This document shows positions 16,836 to 25,079 of a stretch of DNA of 64,000 nt, one piece after another. The notes beneath the pieces were generated by a model that was not told the origin of the DNA, did not search any database, and saw only the letters and a program-made list of their open reading frames with translations. The stretch lies in assembly GCF_030398385.1 (NCBI RefSeq), contig NZ_JAOAOQ010000003.1, positions 62,001 to 126,000 on the forward strand, written 5' to 3'. The position numbers and the translations under genes are program-made. Each line of letters opens with the position of its first letter. Position 1 is the stretch's first letter. This DNA is from Aquibium sp. ELW1220. Its GTDB lineage: Bacteria; Pseudomonadota; Alphaproteobacteria; Rhizobiales; Rhizobiaceae.

Positions 16836-16881
16836 ACTTTTAATCAGTAGGTCCTGGGTTCGAGCCCCAGCGCGCTCACCA
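16836..16881 (+). repeat. attR: 46-bp core direct repeat, right copy
   Basis: An exact copy of the tRNA-Lys 3' part. The sequence to its left is unlike tRNA (no D-arm), so it is not a second tRNA gene. The stretch from 16,882 to 17,299 after it shows no gene I can support. Confidence 0.95.
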
Positions 16882-17299
16882 ATCATACTCTGGTTCCCGC
16901 TACTTTTTTGAGCGACGTTCTCTTGCTCGACCCTCACCCTGCGGCGGGTGCTGTGACAAATGACACGGCAAGCCGCGCCCGCCAGGTGCGTCAGCGGCCA
17001 CTCGGGATGTGCGGATCCGGCGGAACACCTCCCGGCCTGGCTCGCACGCGGCGCCGTGCGAGGCTTCATGAAGGAAGGTTGCGGCTGCGGAGGAGCCATG
17101 CCTCGCGGGATCGTCTATTCCTGGACTCGTCGAAGGCGGGCAGACATCGGTCGGCAGAAGGGATGCACGTCATCCTCGCCGACAGGTTCAGCGCCACCCT
17201 CGCAAGCCTTGTCAATGGCGAGCGGAAGCCGGCGCGGTTGACCCTCCCTGGCGTCGCGCCTACATGTCGTCTCAGGTCGTCGCCCATCGGAACACCGTC

Positions 17300-17542
17300 A
17301 TGAAACACATGCAGGTTCGCGAGGCCAAGGCGGAACTCTCCGCGCTGATCGCAGCAGCCATGCGCGGCGAGCCGACAACGATCACGAAACATGGCAAGCC
17401 CGCCGCCGTGCTGGTGCCGGTGGCGGATGCGCGCAAGCTCTATCCGGAGAGCAAGCCTGATTTCGTCGAGCATCTGCTTGCCTTCCCCGGAGGGATCGAA
17501 TTCGAGCGGGACGAAATGCCCGTACGGGACATCGACCTTTGA
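17300..17542 (+). CDS. Phd/YefM-family antitoxin
   Basis: 80 residues. MQVREAKAELSALIAAAMRG then EPTTITKHGKPAAVLVPV is the family fold: an N-terminal DNA-binding domain with the conserved strand T-x-x-G-K-P-A-A-V. The C-terminal tail (LAFPGGIEFERDEMPVRDID) would wrap the toxin. Its stop overlaps the TTG start of a PIN-domain gene. The start at 17,300 fits family length better than 17,264. It normally neutralises the toxin and represses the operon, but the toxin here is broken. Confidence 0.85.
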   Translation: MKHMQVREAKAELSALIAAAMRGEPTTITKHGKPAAVLVPVADARKLYPESKPDFVEHLLAFPGGIEFERDEMPVRDIDL

Positions 17543-17969
17543 AAGGGTCTCTCCTCGATACCTCCATCATCTCGGAACTGGCGCCCGGACGGCCGTCCGG
17601 CGCACTGCCGCAATGGCTGCGCCAACATCACCCTTCGGTGTTCCTGCCGGTGGTGGCCGTCATCGAGATCGAGAAGGGGGTATCGCGGCTGGCGGGCGTG
17701 GGCGGTTCGCAGCGTGCGGGACTGCTTTCGCTGTGGCTTGATCGAGTATTGGAGACGTTCTCAGAGCGCGTGCTGGCGCTCGACGTGATCGCGCCCGGCG
17801 CGCTGGCACCATGAGCGACGCGGCGCGCGCCAGGGGGCGCGATCCAGGTCTGGCCGATGTGATGATCGCGGCCATTGCCGATGTGCACGAACTCACCGTG
17901 GCCACGCGCAACCTGCGCCATTTCGATCCGCTCGCCGTCCCCTGCCTCGACCGGCTTGCGGGGGATTGA
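17539..17969 (+). pseudogene. PIN-domain (VapC-type) toxin, frameshifted
   Basis: The first frame (from TTG 17,539) encodes LLDTSIISELAPGRP and VVAVIEIEKGVSRL, with the first Asp and the Glu of the PIN site, and stops at 17,814. A second frame overlapping that stop as ATGA (17,811-17,969) encodes GRDPGLADVMIAAIADVHEL and TVATRNLRHFDPLA, the C-terminal half with the remaining acidic residues. Together they make about 144 residues, the normal PIN length. A one-base indel near 17,790-17,815 therefore probably broke the gene. Coupled translation of two halves is possible but less likely. Confidence 0.8.
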
Positions 17970-18208
17970 CGGTGCCCACCATCCTCGCCGGCAGCTTCAC
18001 CGCCGTCCTCGCGAAGCCCGCCAGCTCCTCCGTGCCGCTGCGACCCGTCACGCGGCAGCGCCTCGGCGAAAGTTCTGGCATTGCGCGTCCGCGCCTGGGT
18101 TGCCAGGTTGACCCATCGGCTGTGACGTCGTCATGGTCGTGCTGCCTCTGAAGACAACCCGATGCGGCGCAACGTCTGGTCGTCCCCAACCCGGTCCATA
18201 TCCACGCC

Positions 18209-19636
18209 ATGACTGACAGTTCGACCGGAAGAGGCACGGAAGCGGCCAGGAACAGGCGACAGGTGGACCGGCTGCGGCGGCGGATCGAGACGCTGGAGCG
18301 GCGGCACCAAAGGTTGCGGCGATGGGTTCTCGTCGCCGCGTCGCCGCTGCTCCTCCTCGCATTGCCGGTGCTGATCCCGCTGGCGCTGCTGCGGCATGCG
18401 CGACGACGCGGCGCCGCGCATGCCCCGGGGACCCAGGCCACCGGACGGTCAGCGCGCGCATCGATACGGGAACCGGAACAGGGCCCCCTTCCCTCGCCGC
18501 AGCCGAACGCACGCACCATCATCCGCGATGCGTTCCTGCTCGAGCGCGACCGCGGCCATGGCGCGGCGATGGACCTGCTCGACGCGCATGCGGGACTTGT
18601 CTCTCCGGGCAGCCGGGCGATGTTCGAGGCGATGGGGGCCGACGGGGATGCGGCATGGACGGCGGCGATGAACCGCTGGGCGCTGGCGCGCGGCCTGCCG
18701 CCGATCCGCCTCGAGCCGGGCGATGGCCCGCGCTTCTTCCGGATCACCTTCGATACCGTGCCGGTGGCGCCCGCAGCGGAGACGATCACGGTGATCGTCT
18801 CCTGCTTCAACGCCGAAGCGAGCGTGGAGCGCGCCGTCCTCTCGATCCTCGGGCAGAGTTGGGATGCGATCGAGGTGATCGCCATCGACGACGCCTCGAC
18901 GGACGCCACCGCGTCGATCCTTAGGAACCTGGCAGTGAAGGACCGGCGGCTGCGCGTGCTTCGCAACAGCCGCAATGTCGGCCCCTTCGTGTCGAAGAAC
19001 CGGGCCCTGGCGATGGCATTGGGGCGCTACGTCACATGTCATGACGCCGACGACATCGCCTTTCCGGACCGGCTCGCCGTGCAGATGCAGCCCATCCTGA
19101 TCAATCCGGGGATCAAGGCCACGGTCGGCACCATGGTCCGCCTGGACGCGTGCGGCCGCTTCTCGTTTCCCGCGCATGTTGGACGGATCAGCCAGGACGG
19201 CATCGAGCGCGCGTGCCCCGTCTCGCTGCTGGTCGAGCGGGACGAGCTTTTCCGCCTGGGCGCGTGGGATTCGGTGCGCTTCGGCGCCGACAGCGAGATG
19301 CTCGCGCGTGTCGGCGGCCAACTGGGCGAAGGTCTCCACAGGCTCCACCGTCCGCTGATGCTCTGCCTGACGGCAGCCACGGGGCTGACGGGCGATGCCG
19401 AACACGGCATCGACGTCGTCACCGGATTGTCGGCGACCCGACGCGCCTACGAGGCGGCCTGGCAGGACTGGCATCGGCGCACGGCGCCCTACGACCGCCG
19501 CCTCCCCTTCCCTCCGGCGGGAGCGCCGTTTCCGGTTCCGCCCGTGATGCGGGTGCCGGAGGACGACATCCGCGCGGTGATCGCGGACGGGCCCGACACG
19601 GCGGCGGGCGTGGTCGACCGGTCGCGCGCGGGGTAG
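18209..19636 (+). CDS. Family 2 glycosyltransferase with N-terminal membrane anchor
   Basis: 475 residues. A basic coiled segment (RQVDRLRRRIETLERRHQRL) and one membrane helix at about 39-61 come first. A linker rich in Pro/Arg follows, then the GT-A domain from about 193: ITVIVSCFNAEASVERAV, IEVIAIDDASTDAT and the metal site CHDADD at about 278-282. Family 2 enzymes transfer sugars from nucleotide donors to cell-surface glycans or lipids. No other polysaccharide genes are near, so the acceptor is unknown. It converges on ilvH with a 9-base gap. Confidence 0.85.
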   Translation: MTDSSTGRGTEAARNRRQVDRLRRRIETLERRHQRLRRWVLVAASPLLLLALPVLIPLALLRHARRRGAAHAPGTQATGRSARASIREPEQGPLPSPQPNARTIIRDAFLLERDRGHGAAMDLLDAHAGLVSPGSRAMFEAMGADGDAAWTAAMNRWALARGLPPIRLEPGDGPRFFRITFDTVPVAPAAETITVIVSCFNAEASVERAVLSILGQSWDAIEVIAIDDASTDATASILRNLAVKDRRLRVLRNSRNVGPFVSKNRALAMALGRYVTCHDADDIAFPDRLAVQMQPILINPGIKATVGTMVRLDACGRFSFPAHVGRISQDGIERACPVSLLVERDELFRLGAWDSVRFGADSEMLARVGGQLGEGLHRLHRPLMLCLTAATGLTGDAEHGIDVVTGLSATRRAYEAAWQDWHRRTAPYDRRLPFPPAGAPFPVPPVMRVPEDDIRAVIADGPDTAAGVVDRSRAG

Positions 19637-19649
19637 GCCGCGAGCCTAC
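19633..19649. terminator. Short hairpin spanning two convergent stop codons
   Basis: gtaggc (19,633-19,638) pairs with gcctac (19,644-19,649) across a 5-base loop. The stem contains the TAG of the glycosyltransferase and, on the other strand, the TAG of ilvH. There is no T-run, so termination activity is uncertain. Confidence 0.35.
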
Positions 19650-20218
19650 ATGCCGTCGGCGCCGCGGTTCAGGGCGGCGACGCCGGTGCGGCAGACCTCG
19701 ATCAGGCCGAGCGGCTTCATGATGGCGATGAACTGCTCGATCTTCGACACGCGGCCGGTGATCTCGAAGATGAAGTGCTCGGTGTTGGCGTCGATGACGC
19801 TGGCGCGGAAGGCATCGGCCAGCCGAAGCGCCTCGACGCGGTTGTCGCCTGTGCCGGCGACCTTGACCAGCGCCAGTTCGCGCTCCAGCGGACGGTCCTG
19901 GCCACGCTCGCGCGCCACCACCGTCAGGTCGACGACGCGGTGCACCGGCACGATGCGCTCGAGCTGGTGCTTGATCTGCTCGAGCACGTGCGGCGTGCCG
20001 CGCGTCACGATGGTGATGCGCGACAGGTGCTTCTCGTGCTCGGTCTCGGAAACCGTCAGGCTGTCGATGTTGTAGCCGCGGCCGGAAAACAGGCCGATGA
20101 CGCGGGCGAGCACGCCCGGTTCGTTGTCGACGAGCACCGAGAGCGTGTGCGCTTCGGGCTTGGCGGTTTCCCGCTCGATGAAATAGGCGGAGCCGGTGGG
20201 CTGTAGCTGGGCGTTCAT
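19646..20218 (-). CDS. ilvH: Acetolactate synthase small (regulatory) subunit
   Basis: 190 residues. The N-terminal ACT domain reads HTLSVLVDNEPGVLARVIGL then FSGRGYNIDSLTVSETE, which binds valine for feedback inhibition. The C-terminal domain has ANTEHFIFEITGRVSKIEQF. It activates and regulates the large subunit in the first common step of branched-chain amino-acid synthesis. GGAAG lies 8 bases before the ATG. In relatives it directly follows ilvI; here a toxin-antitoxin pair sits between them. The gap to the toxin stop is only 31 bases, so ilvH may be co-transcribed with the module. Confidence 0.95.
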   Translation of the reverse strand: MNAQLQPTGSAYFIERETAKPEAHTLSVLVDNEPGVLARVIGLFSGRGYNIDSLTVSETEHEKHLSRITIVTRGTPHVLEQIKHQLERIVPVHRVVDLTVVARERGQDRPLERELALVKVAGTGDNRVEALRLADAFRASVIDANTEHFIFEITGRVSKIEQFIAIMKPLGLIEVCRTGVAALNRGADGM

Positions 20219-20249
20219 GGGTGCTTCCGAGTGAGGGTTCTGATTGTTG

Positions 20250-20645
20250 CTAGGCCGGCACCACGGGTATGCCGTTGGAAAGGGCCTTGGACTTGCGCTG
20301 TAAGTCCTGATCGAAGGTCGCGAAGGCGTCGTTCCCGTCCGCTGAGAAGAGATGCAGCGCGTCGGCGAAATCGAGACCCATCTGCTGGGCCATGATGCAG
20401 TTGGCGATCCGCCGCCGGTCGGCGAACGAGACGTTCGTCGTGGCGACCAGCACGGAGAAGAGGCGGTCGAGGTCGACGCGCCCGACCTTCATGACGCTTC
20501 GCAACAGCCATTCGGTTTCGAGCAGGACCGTATCGCCGATGAAGACGTCTTCTTCCGCGAGCAATCTCCGTGCGCGCGCCGATTGCTCCGACCCGTCGTC
20601 GACCAGCGCCCTGGCCAGAACGTTCGTGTCAACCGCGATCGGCAT
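20250..20645 (-). CDS. PIN-domain toxin (VapC-type)
   Basis: 131 residues. MPIAVDTNVLARALVDD gives the first catalytic Asp, VLLETEWLLRSV the Glu, and GLDFADALHLFSADG plus FATFDQDLQR the remaining acidic residues. All four acidic positions of a PIN nuclease are present, so it should be active as an RNase. The ATG at 20,645 overlaps the antitoxin gene by 17 bases. A longer frame to 20,726 lies inside the antitoxin and lacks sense. Confidence 0.9.
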   Translation of the reverse strand: MPIAVDTNVLARALVDDGSEQSARARRLLAEEDVFIGDTVLLETEWLLRSVMKVGRVDLDRLFSVLVATTNVSFADRRRIANCIMAQQMGLDFADALHLFSADGNDAFATFDQDLQRKSKALSNGIPVVPA

Positions 20646-20913
20646 CGAACCGCCTTGCCGCCTCGGCCAGCATCGCGTTCTCGATTTCCGCGTCGGTCGG
20701 GAACGGCCGATCTGCTTTGACAACATGCTTGAGGAATTCGCCGGGCGGCAGAGGCGGAAACCTCGGATCGAACGCGCTCACCGGCTGGACGAAGACTCCT
20801 CGCCCCTGCCGCACGAACTCGACCTCGGTTCCTTCCGTCAGCCCCAGTTCGTCGCGCACCGATTTCGGTACGACGATCTGGCCCTTGCTCGACATGCGTG
20901 CCCGCGCGTTCAT
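20629..20913 (-). CDS. AbrB/SpoVT-type antitoxin (VapB-like)
   Basis: 94 residues. ARMSSKGQIVVPKSVRDELG then LTEGTEVEFVRQGRGVFVQP is the swapped-hairpin DNA-binding fold. The C-terminus (FPTDAEIENAMLAEAARRFD) is the toxin-binding tail. GGAGG is 7 bases before the ATG at 20,913, which decides the start. It should neutralise the PIN toxin and bind the palindrome just upstream. Confidence 0.88.
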   Translation of the reverse strand: MNARARMSSKGQIVVPKSVRDELGLTEGTEVEFVRQGRGVFVQPVSAFDPRFPPLPPGEFLKHVVKADRPFPTDAEIENAMLAEAARRFDADRG

Positions 20914-20931
20914 CGCAGCCTCCATGTAAGA

Positions 20932-20959
20932 CGCGGTAAGACAAATACGCCTTACCGCG
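20932..20959. promoter_or_regulatory. Palindromic operator of the toxin-antitoxin module
   Basis: cgcggtaag (20,932-20,940) and cttaccgcg (20,951-20,959) are exact inverted 9-base arms around 10 bases. A further gtaag unit lies just beside the first arm, at 20,926-20,930. The site fills the 58-base gap between the ilvI stop and the antitoxin start, fitting autoregulation. Confidence 0.65.
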
Positions 20960-20971
20960 CCATCCATCAAC

Positions 20972-22759
20972 TCACACCAGCATCCGGCCCCTCGCGTCGA
21001 TGGCGTTGGCGACGGCCTCGTCGGTGGCCTCGTCGGGCAGGAGCATCTCGTTGTGCGCCTTGCCGGACGGGATCATCGGGAAGCAGTTGGCGAGGTTGGC
21101 GACGCGGCAGTCGAAGATGACGGGCTTCCTCACGTCGATCATCTCCTGGATCGCGTCGTCGAGGTCGCCCGGCTTCTCGCAGCGGATGCCGTGGCCGCCA
21201 TAGGCCTCGGCGAGCTTGACGAAATCCGGCATCGCCTCGGTGTAGGAGTGCGACAGCCGGTTTCCGTGCAGCAGCTGCTGCCACTGGCGCACCATGCCCA
21301 TGTACTGGTTGTTGAGGATGAAGATCTTGATCGGCGCCTCGTACTGCACCGCGCAGGACATCTCCTGGATGGTCATCTGCACCGAGGCGTCGCCGGCGAT
21401 GTCGATGACCAGCGCGTCGGGATGGGCGATCTGGACGCCGAGCGCGGCCGGCAGGCCATAGCCCATGGTGCCCAGCCCGCCGGACGTCATCCAGCGGTTC
21501 GGCTTCTCGAAGCCGTAGTGCTGGGCCGCCCACATCTGGTGCTGGCCGACTTCGGTGGTGATGTAGGTGTCGCGGTCCTTGGTCAGCGCATAAAGCCGCT
21601 GGATGGCATATTGCGGCATGATGATGTCGTCGTTCGGCTTGTAGGCGAGCGAATCGCGGGCGCGCCAGCGCTCGATCTGCTCCCACCAGGGCCGCAGGGC
21701 GGCCTTGTCGGCCCTGGCGCCCGCACGCCACAGCCGCACCATGTCCTCCAGCACCCGACCGACGTCGCCGATGATCGGGACCTCGGTGCGGACGTTCTTG
21801 TTGATCGAGGACGGGTCGATGTCGATGTGGATCTTGCGCGAATGCGGCGAGAACGCGTTGAGCCGCCCGGTGATGCGGTCGTCGAAGCGGGCGCCGATGC
21901 AGACCATCACGTCGCAGTCGTGCATGGCCATGTTGGCCTCGTAGGTGCCGTGCATGCCGAGCATGCCGAGCCAGCGCGGGCCGCTGGCCGGATAGGCGCC
22001 GAGGCCCATCAGCGTCGAGGTGATCGGGAAACCGGTCAGTTCGACCAGCTCGCGCAGCAGGTGGCTGGCTTCCGGGCCCGAATTGATGACGCCGCCGCCG
22101 GAATAGATGATCGGCCGCTTCGCCGACGCCATGAGTTCGACCGCGGCGCGGATCTGCTCGAGGTCACCCTCGAGTTTCGGCCGGTAGGAGGAGCGCGGCG
22201 CGGTCTGCGGCGGCGTGTACATGCCGCGCGAGAACTGGATGTCCTTGGGGATGTCGACGACGACGGGACCCGGGCGGCCGGTGGTCGCCACCTGGAAGGC
22301 CTCGTGCAGGATGCCGGCCAGTTCGTTGACGTCCTTCACCAGCCAGTTGTGCTTGGTGCAGGGCCGCGTGATGCCGACCGTGTCGCATTCCTGGAAGGCG
22401 TCGGAGCCGATCAGCGAGGTGGGCACCTGGCCGGTGATGCAGACGAGCGGGATGGAATCCATCAGCGCATCCTGCAGCGGCGTCACCGCGTTTGTGGCGC
22501 CGGGGCCGGAGGTGACCAGCATCACGCCAGCCTTGCCGGTGGAGCGGGCATAGCCCTCGGCCGCATGGCCGGCGCCCTGCTCGTGGCGCACGAGGATGTG
22601 CTGGACCTGTTCCTGCTGGAAGAGTTCGTCGTAGATCGGCAGGACTGCGCCGCCGGGATAGCCGAAGATGTGCTCGACGCCGTTGTCGATCAGCGCCTGC
22701 ACGACCATCTCGGCGCCGGTCATCTCGCGCCGCCCGGTTTCCACATGTGCCTTGTTCAT
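20972..22759 (-). CDS. ilvI: Acetolactate synthase large (catalytic) subunit
   Basis: 595 residues, full family length. GVEHIFGYPGGAVLPIYDEL is the N-terminal pyrimidine-domain start and LVRHEQGAGHAAEGYARSTG carries the catalytic Glu. IAGDASVQMTIQEMS followed by FILNNQY is the thiamine-diphosphate/metal motif. It joins two pyruvates, or pyruvate and 2-oxobutyrate, with FAD as structural cofactor, starting valine, leucine and isoleucine synthesis. It is preceded by a leader peptide and terminator, so it is attenuated by charged branched-chain tRNAs. Its partner ilvH is separated by the toxin-antitoxin module. Confidence 0.96.
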   Translation of the reverse strand: MNKAHVETGRREMTGAEMVVQALIDNGVEHIFGYPGGAVLPIYDELFQQEQVQHILVRHEQGAGHAAEGYARSTGKAGVMLVTSGPGATNAVTPLQDALMDSIPLVCITGQVPTSLIGSDAFQECDTVGITRPCTKHNWLVKDVNELAGILHEAFQVATTGRPGPVVVDIPKDIQFSRGMYTPPQTAPRSSYRPKLEGDLEQIRAAVELMASAKRPIIYSGGGVINSGPEASHLLRELVELTGFPITSTLMGLGAYPASGPRWLGMLGMHGTYEANMAMHDCDVMVCIGARFDDRITGRLNAFSPHSRKIHIDIDPSSINKNVRTEVPIIGDVGRVLEDMVRLWRAGARADKAALRPWWEQIERWRARDSLAYKPNDDIIMPQYAIQRLYALTKDRDTYITTEVGQHQMWAAQHYGFEKPNRWMTSGGLGTMGYGLPAALGVQIAHPDALVIDIAGDASVQMTIQEMSCAVQYEAPIKIFILNNQYMGMVRQWQQLLHGNRLSHSYTEAMPDFVKLAEAYGGHGIRCEKPGDLDDAIQEMIDVRKPVIFDCRVANLANCFPMIPSGKAHNEMLLPDEATDEAVANAIDARGRMLV

Positions 22760-22823
22760 CGATCTCGTCCCGTATTGCGCGCCGCTGCGGCGCTGGAGGT
22801 TCGTCTAGTCCTGTTTCGGCCAA

Positions 22824-22848
22824 TAAAAAAGGCCCCCGAGGGAGCCTG
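22824..22848 (-). terminator. Attenuator terminator ahead of ilvI
   Basis: On the minus strand aggctcc pairs with ggggcct (one G-T pair) around a ctcg loop, then tttttt follows. It lies between the leader peptide stop and the ilvI start. It should form when the ribosome finishes the leader quickly. Confidence 0.85.
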
Positions 22849-22880
22849 TTCGTCGCGCATGGGGGGATTTCGCCCGGCGG

Positions 22881-22934
22881 TTACACCGCCTTGCCCATGC
22901 GCGCGCCTACTACGAGAATGATCCTGTCCGTCAT
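22881..22934 (-). CDS. ilv leader peptide (attenuation)
   Basis: 17 codons, MTDRIILVVGARMGKAV, then TAA. Five consecutive codons specify Ile, Ile, Leu, Val, Val (ATC ATT CTC GTA GTA), so the ribosome would stall when branched-chain tRNAs are uncharged. The downstream leader contains gcgcatggg, part of which pairs with cccatgcgc on the other side, giving the alternative structure to the terminator at 22,824-22,848. This is classical branched-chain attenuation. It is too short for ordinary gene calling. Confidence 0.88.
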   Translation of the reverse strand: MTDRIILVVGARMGKAV

Positions 22935-23116
22935 GGGGGCGGACACTAAGGCGACGCGGCAGGCGCTGTCAATCGCAAATCGGTTCCGCCGCACGCGACG
23001 GCCGGCCTCCGTTAACGGCACGTGAACCAAGGCGCCGAACCCGCCCTTAACCCGGCCCTGTCATCTTGCGTCCCAAACGACAAGAAAAAGAAGCGGACAG
23101 GGACGCGAAGCGAGAC

Positions 23117-25021
23117 ATGTTTGCCGGAGAAGGAGCCCGCGGGGAAGCAACAGCGCAGGAGCGCCGCGACCCACGGCAGCCCGATGCGCGGATGCTCGGG
23201 CGCGTCATCCAGTGCGACGGCGCGATGGCCGTCATCGCCTCCTACGCCGACGCAGCCGAAGGCGCGCCGACCAACCTGTGGAACATCGGCAAGCTGATCT
23301 CGGTCTCCACCGGCCAGACGCGCCTCGTCGGGATGGTGTGCTCGATCGAGATGCCGTCGGGCGTGTGGGCCGAGGACGAGCCGAACCCGATCAAGGTGCA
23401 TCTGGAACTGATCGGCGAAGTGCGAGACGAGGAAGGCACCAGGCGGCCGATCTTCGACCGCGGCATCACCGTCTATCCCAACATCGGCGCCATCGCGCAC
23501 CAGATCCGCGCCCGCGACCTCGAGGCCGTCTACCAGCTCGCCGGCCGCAAGTCGGTGGTCATCGGCAGCCTGTCGCAGAATTCCAACATCGATGCGCGCA
23601 TCAGCGTCGATTCCATGCTCAACCGGCACTTCGCCATCGTCGGCACCACCGGCGTCGGCAAGTCGACGGCAGTCTCGCTCCTGCTGCACAAGGCGATCGA
23701 GGAGCGGCCGGACCTGCGCATCCTGATCCTCGACCCGCACAACGAGTTCGCCGCCGCCTTCAGGGACCAGGCGGCGCGGATCGACCAGCAGACCCTCGAC
23801 CTGCCCTTCTGGCTGTTCCGGCTGGAGGAACTGACGGAGGTTCTCTTCCGCGGCCGCGAGAACGTGGCGGAGGAGGTCGATATCCTGCGCGACCTGATCC
23901 CGATCGCCAAGGTCTCCTATCGCAATCCCGGCGGGCAGCTGCGCCTGCGCCGCGCCTCCGACATGGGCTCCATCACCGCCGACACGCCGCTGCCCTACCG
24001 CATGTCGGACGTGCTGCGCCAGATCGACGAGCGCATGGGTTCGCTCGACGCCAAGCTCGAGCGGCCGGCGCTGAAGTCGCTGAAGAGCCGGATCGAGAGC
24101 ATCGTCCACGATGCCTCGTACCGCTTCATGTTCGGAACCCACATGGTGGAGGACACGATCCACCAGTCGATCGGCCGGATCTTCCGCGTGCCGCACGAGG
24201 GACGGCCGATCATGTGCTTCCAGCTGGCCGGCATGCCGTCGGAGGTGGTCAATTCGGTCTGCTCGGTTCTCGCGCGGCTCGCGTTCGACCTTGCCCAGAG
24301 CAGCCAGGGCAAGCTCAAGCTGCTCGTGGTCTGCGAGGAGGCGCACCGCTACATGCCGTCCGATCCGCGGCTCGGCTTCGCGCCGACGCGGCATGCGCTG
24401 GCCCGCATCGCCAAGGAAGGCCGCAAGTATGGCTGCTACCTCGGCGTCGTGACGCAGCGGCCGGGCGAACTCGACCCGACGATCCTGTCGCAGTGCTCGA
24501 GCGTCTTCGCCATGCGGCTCGCCAACGACCGCGACCAGGAGATCATCCGCACTGCCATTGCCGATTCCTCGGCCTCGACGCTGGCCTTCCTCTCCTCCAT
24601 GGGCCAGCGCGAGGCGATTGCCTTCGGCGAGGCGGTGGCGACGCCGATGCGGCTGAAGTTCGAGGAGCTGTCGGCCGACAAGATCCCCGGCGCCCATGTC
24701 GACAGTTCGCTGGGAAGCGTGGTCTCTCCCGAGGAGGTGGACCTGCAGGCGATCATCGACCGGATGCGGCGCATCGAACGGCAGCCTGCGGCCGAGGCGG
24801 AGGAGGACCAGTCCTTCTTCGGCGAAGGCAGCCCGCTGCTCAAGCGCCCGGTGGCCGAAGCCGCGCGCGACCTGACCGCGCCGCCCGAGACTTCGGGCAC
24901 CGTTCCCGGCGCCTATGCGCCGGTTCATGGCGGCGCCCCGGCCTTCGGCATGGCCCCGGCTACGGCCGAACCGCGGCGGATGCGCCGCTTCGGCGACGGG
25001 CCATTCCGTTCCGGCGAGTAG
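23117..25021 (+). CDS. HerA-type ATPase/translocase (DUF87)
   Basis: 634 residues. An N-terminal HAS-barrel-like domain (MLGRVIQCDGAMAVIASYAD, ISVSTGQTRLVGMV) precedes the RecA-like core. Walker A is VGTTGVGKST at about 176-185, ILILDPHNEFAAAF follows, Walker B is LLVVCEEAHRYMP, and a Gln-Arg motif (LGVVTQRPGELDP) completes the HerA/FtsK pattern. HerA proteins form hexamers that pump DNA, often with a NurA nuclease, but none is visible here. The ATG at 23,117 is preferred over TTG 23,066. It lies divergent from the ilv leader. Confidence 0.85.
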   Translation: MFAGEGARGEATAQERRDPRQPDARMLGRVIQCDGAMAVIASYADAAEGAPTNLWNIGKLISVSTGQTRLVGMVCSIEMPSGVWAEDEPNPIKVHLELIGEVRDEEGTRRPIFDRGITVYPNIGAIAHQIRARDLEAVYQLAGRKSVVIGSLSQNSNIDARISVDSMLNRHFAIVGTTGVGKSTAVSLLLHKAIEERPDLRILILDPHNEFAAAFRDQAARIDQQTLDLPFWLFRLEELTEVLFRGRENVAEEVDILRDLIPIAKVSYRNPGGQLRLRRASDMGSITADTPLPYRMSDVLRQIDERMGSLDAKLERPALKSLKSRIESIVHDASYRFMFGTHMVEDTIHQSIGRIFRVPHEGRPIMCFQLAGMPSEVVNSVCSVLARLAFDLAQSSQGKLKLLVVCEEAHRYMPSDPRLGFAPTRHALARIAKEGRKYGCYLGVVTQRPGELDPTILSQCSSVFAMRLANDRDQEIIRTAIADSSASTLAFLSSMGQREAIAFGEAVATPMRLKFEELSADKIPGAHVDSSLGSVVSPEEVDLQAIIDRMRRIERQPAAEAEEDQSFFGEGSPLLKRPVAEAARDLTAPPETSGTVPGAYAPVHGGAPAFGMAPATAEPRRMRRFGDGPFRSGE

Positions 25022-25079
25022 GACAGGCCTTCACGGACGTGGCCGGGCAGACGTCAGACAGGCGGCACGCGCTGCCGGC

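Larger units (their letters stand above)
6504..16881. mobile_element. Integrative island in tRNA-Lys(TTT), satellite-like, with type III R-M cargo
   Basis: A 46-bp identical direct repeat bounds the element. The left copy is the 3' part of the intact tRNA-Lys; the right copy is a tRNA remnant. A tyrosine integrase lies next to the right end and reads inward. Contents: integrase, AlpA-like regulator, prim-pol protein, type III methylase and nuclease, a zinc-ribbon protein, a three-gene unknown operon, and three other small genes. Capsid, terminase, conjugation and mating genes are absent. Parts are less G+C-rich than the host; by hand count, one 60-base line at 7,321 has 27 G+C and one at 5,041 has 38. 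An excised circle would be 10,332 bp. Confidence 0.9.

Noticed and set aside
6504-16881. Prophage
   Set aside because: No terminase, portal, capsid, tail, lysis or repressor genes of a full phage are present.
6504-16881. CRISPR array or cas genes
   Set aside because: No regularly spaced repeats and no Cas-like proteins were seen here or elsewhere in the window.
16908-17303. Possible gene after attR
   Set aside because: Arg-rich and without domain or ribosome-binding site; it looks like noncoding sequence next to the island.
23066-23116. Earlier TTG start for the HerA-like gene
   Set aside because: The extra 17 residues are highly charged and unlike the family; the ATG at 23,117 gives a normal start.
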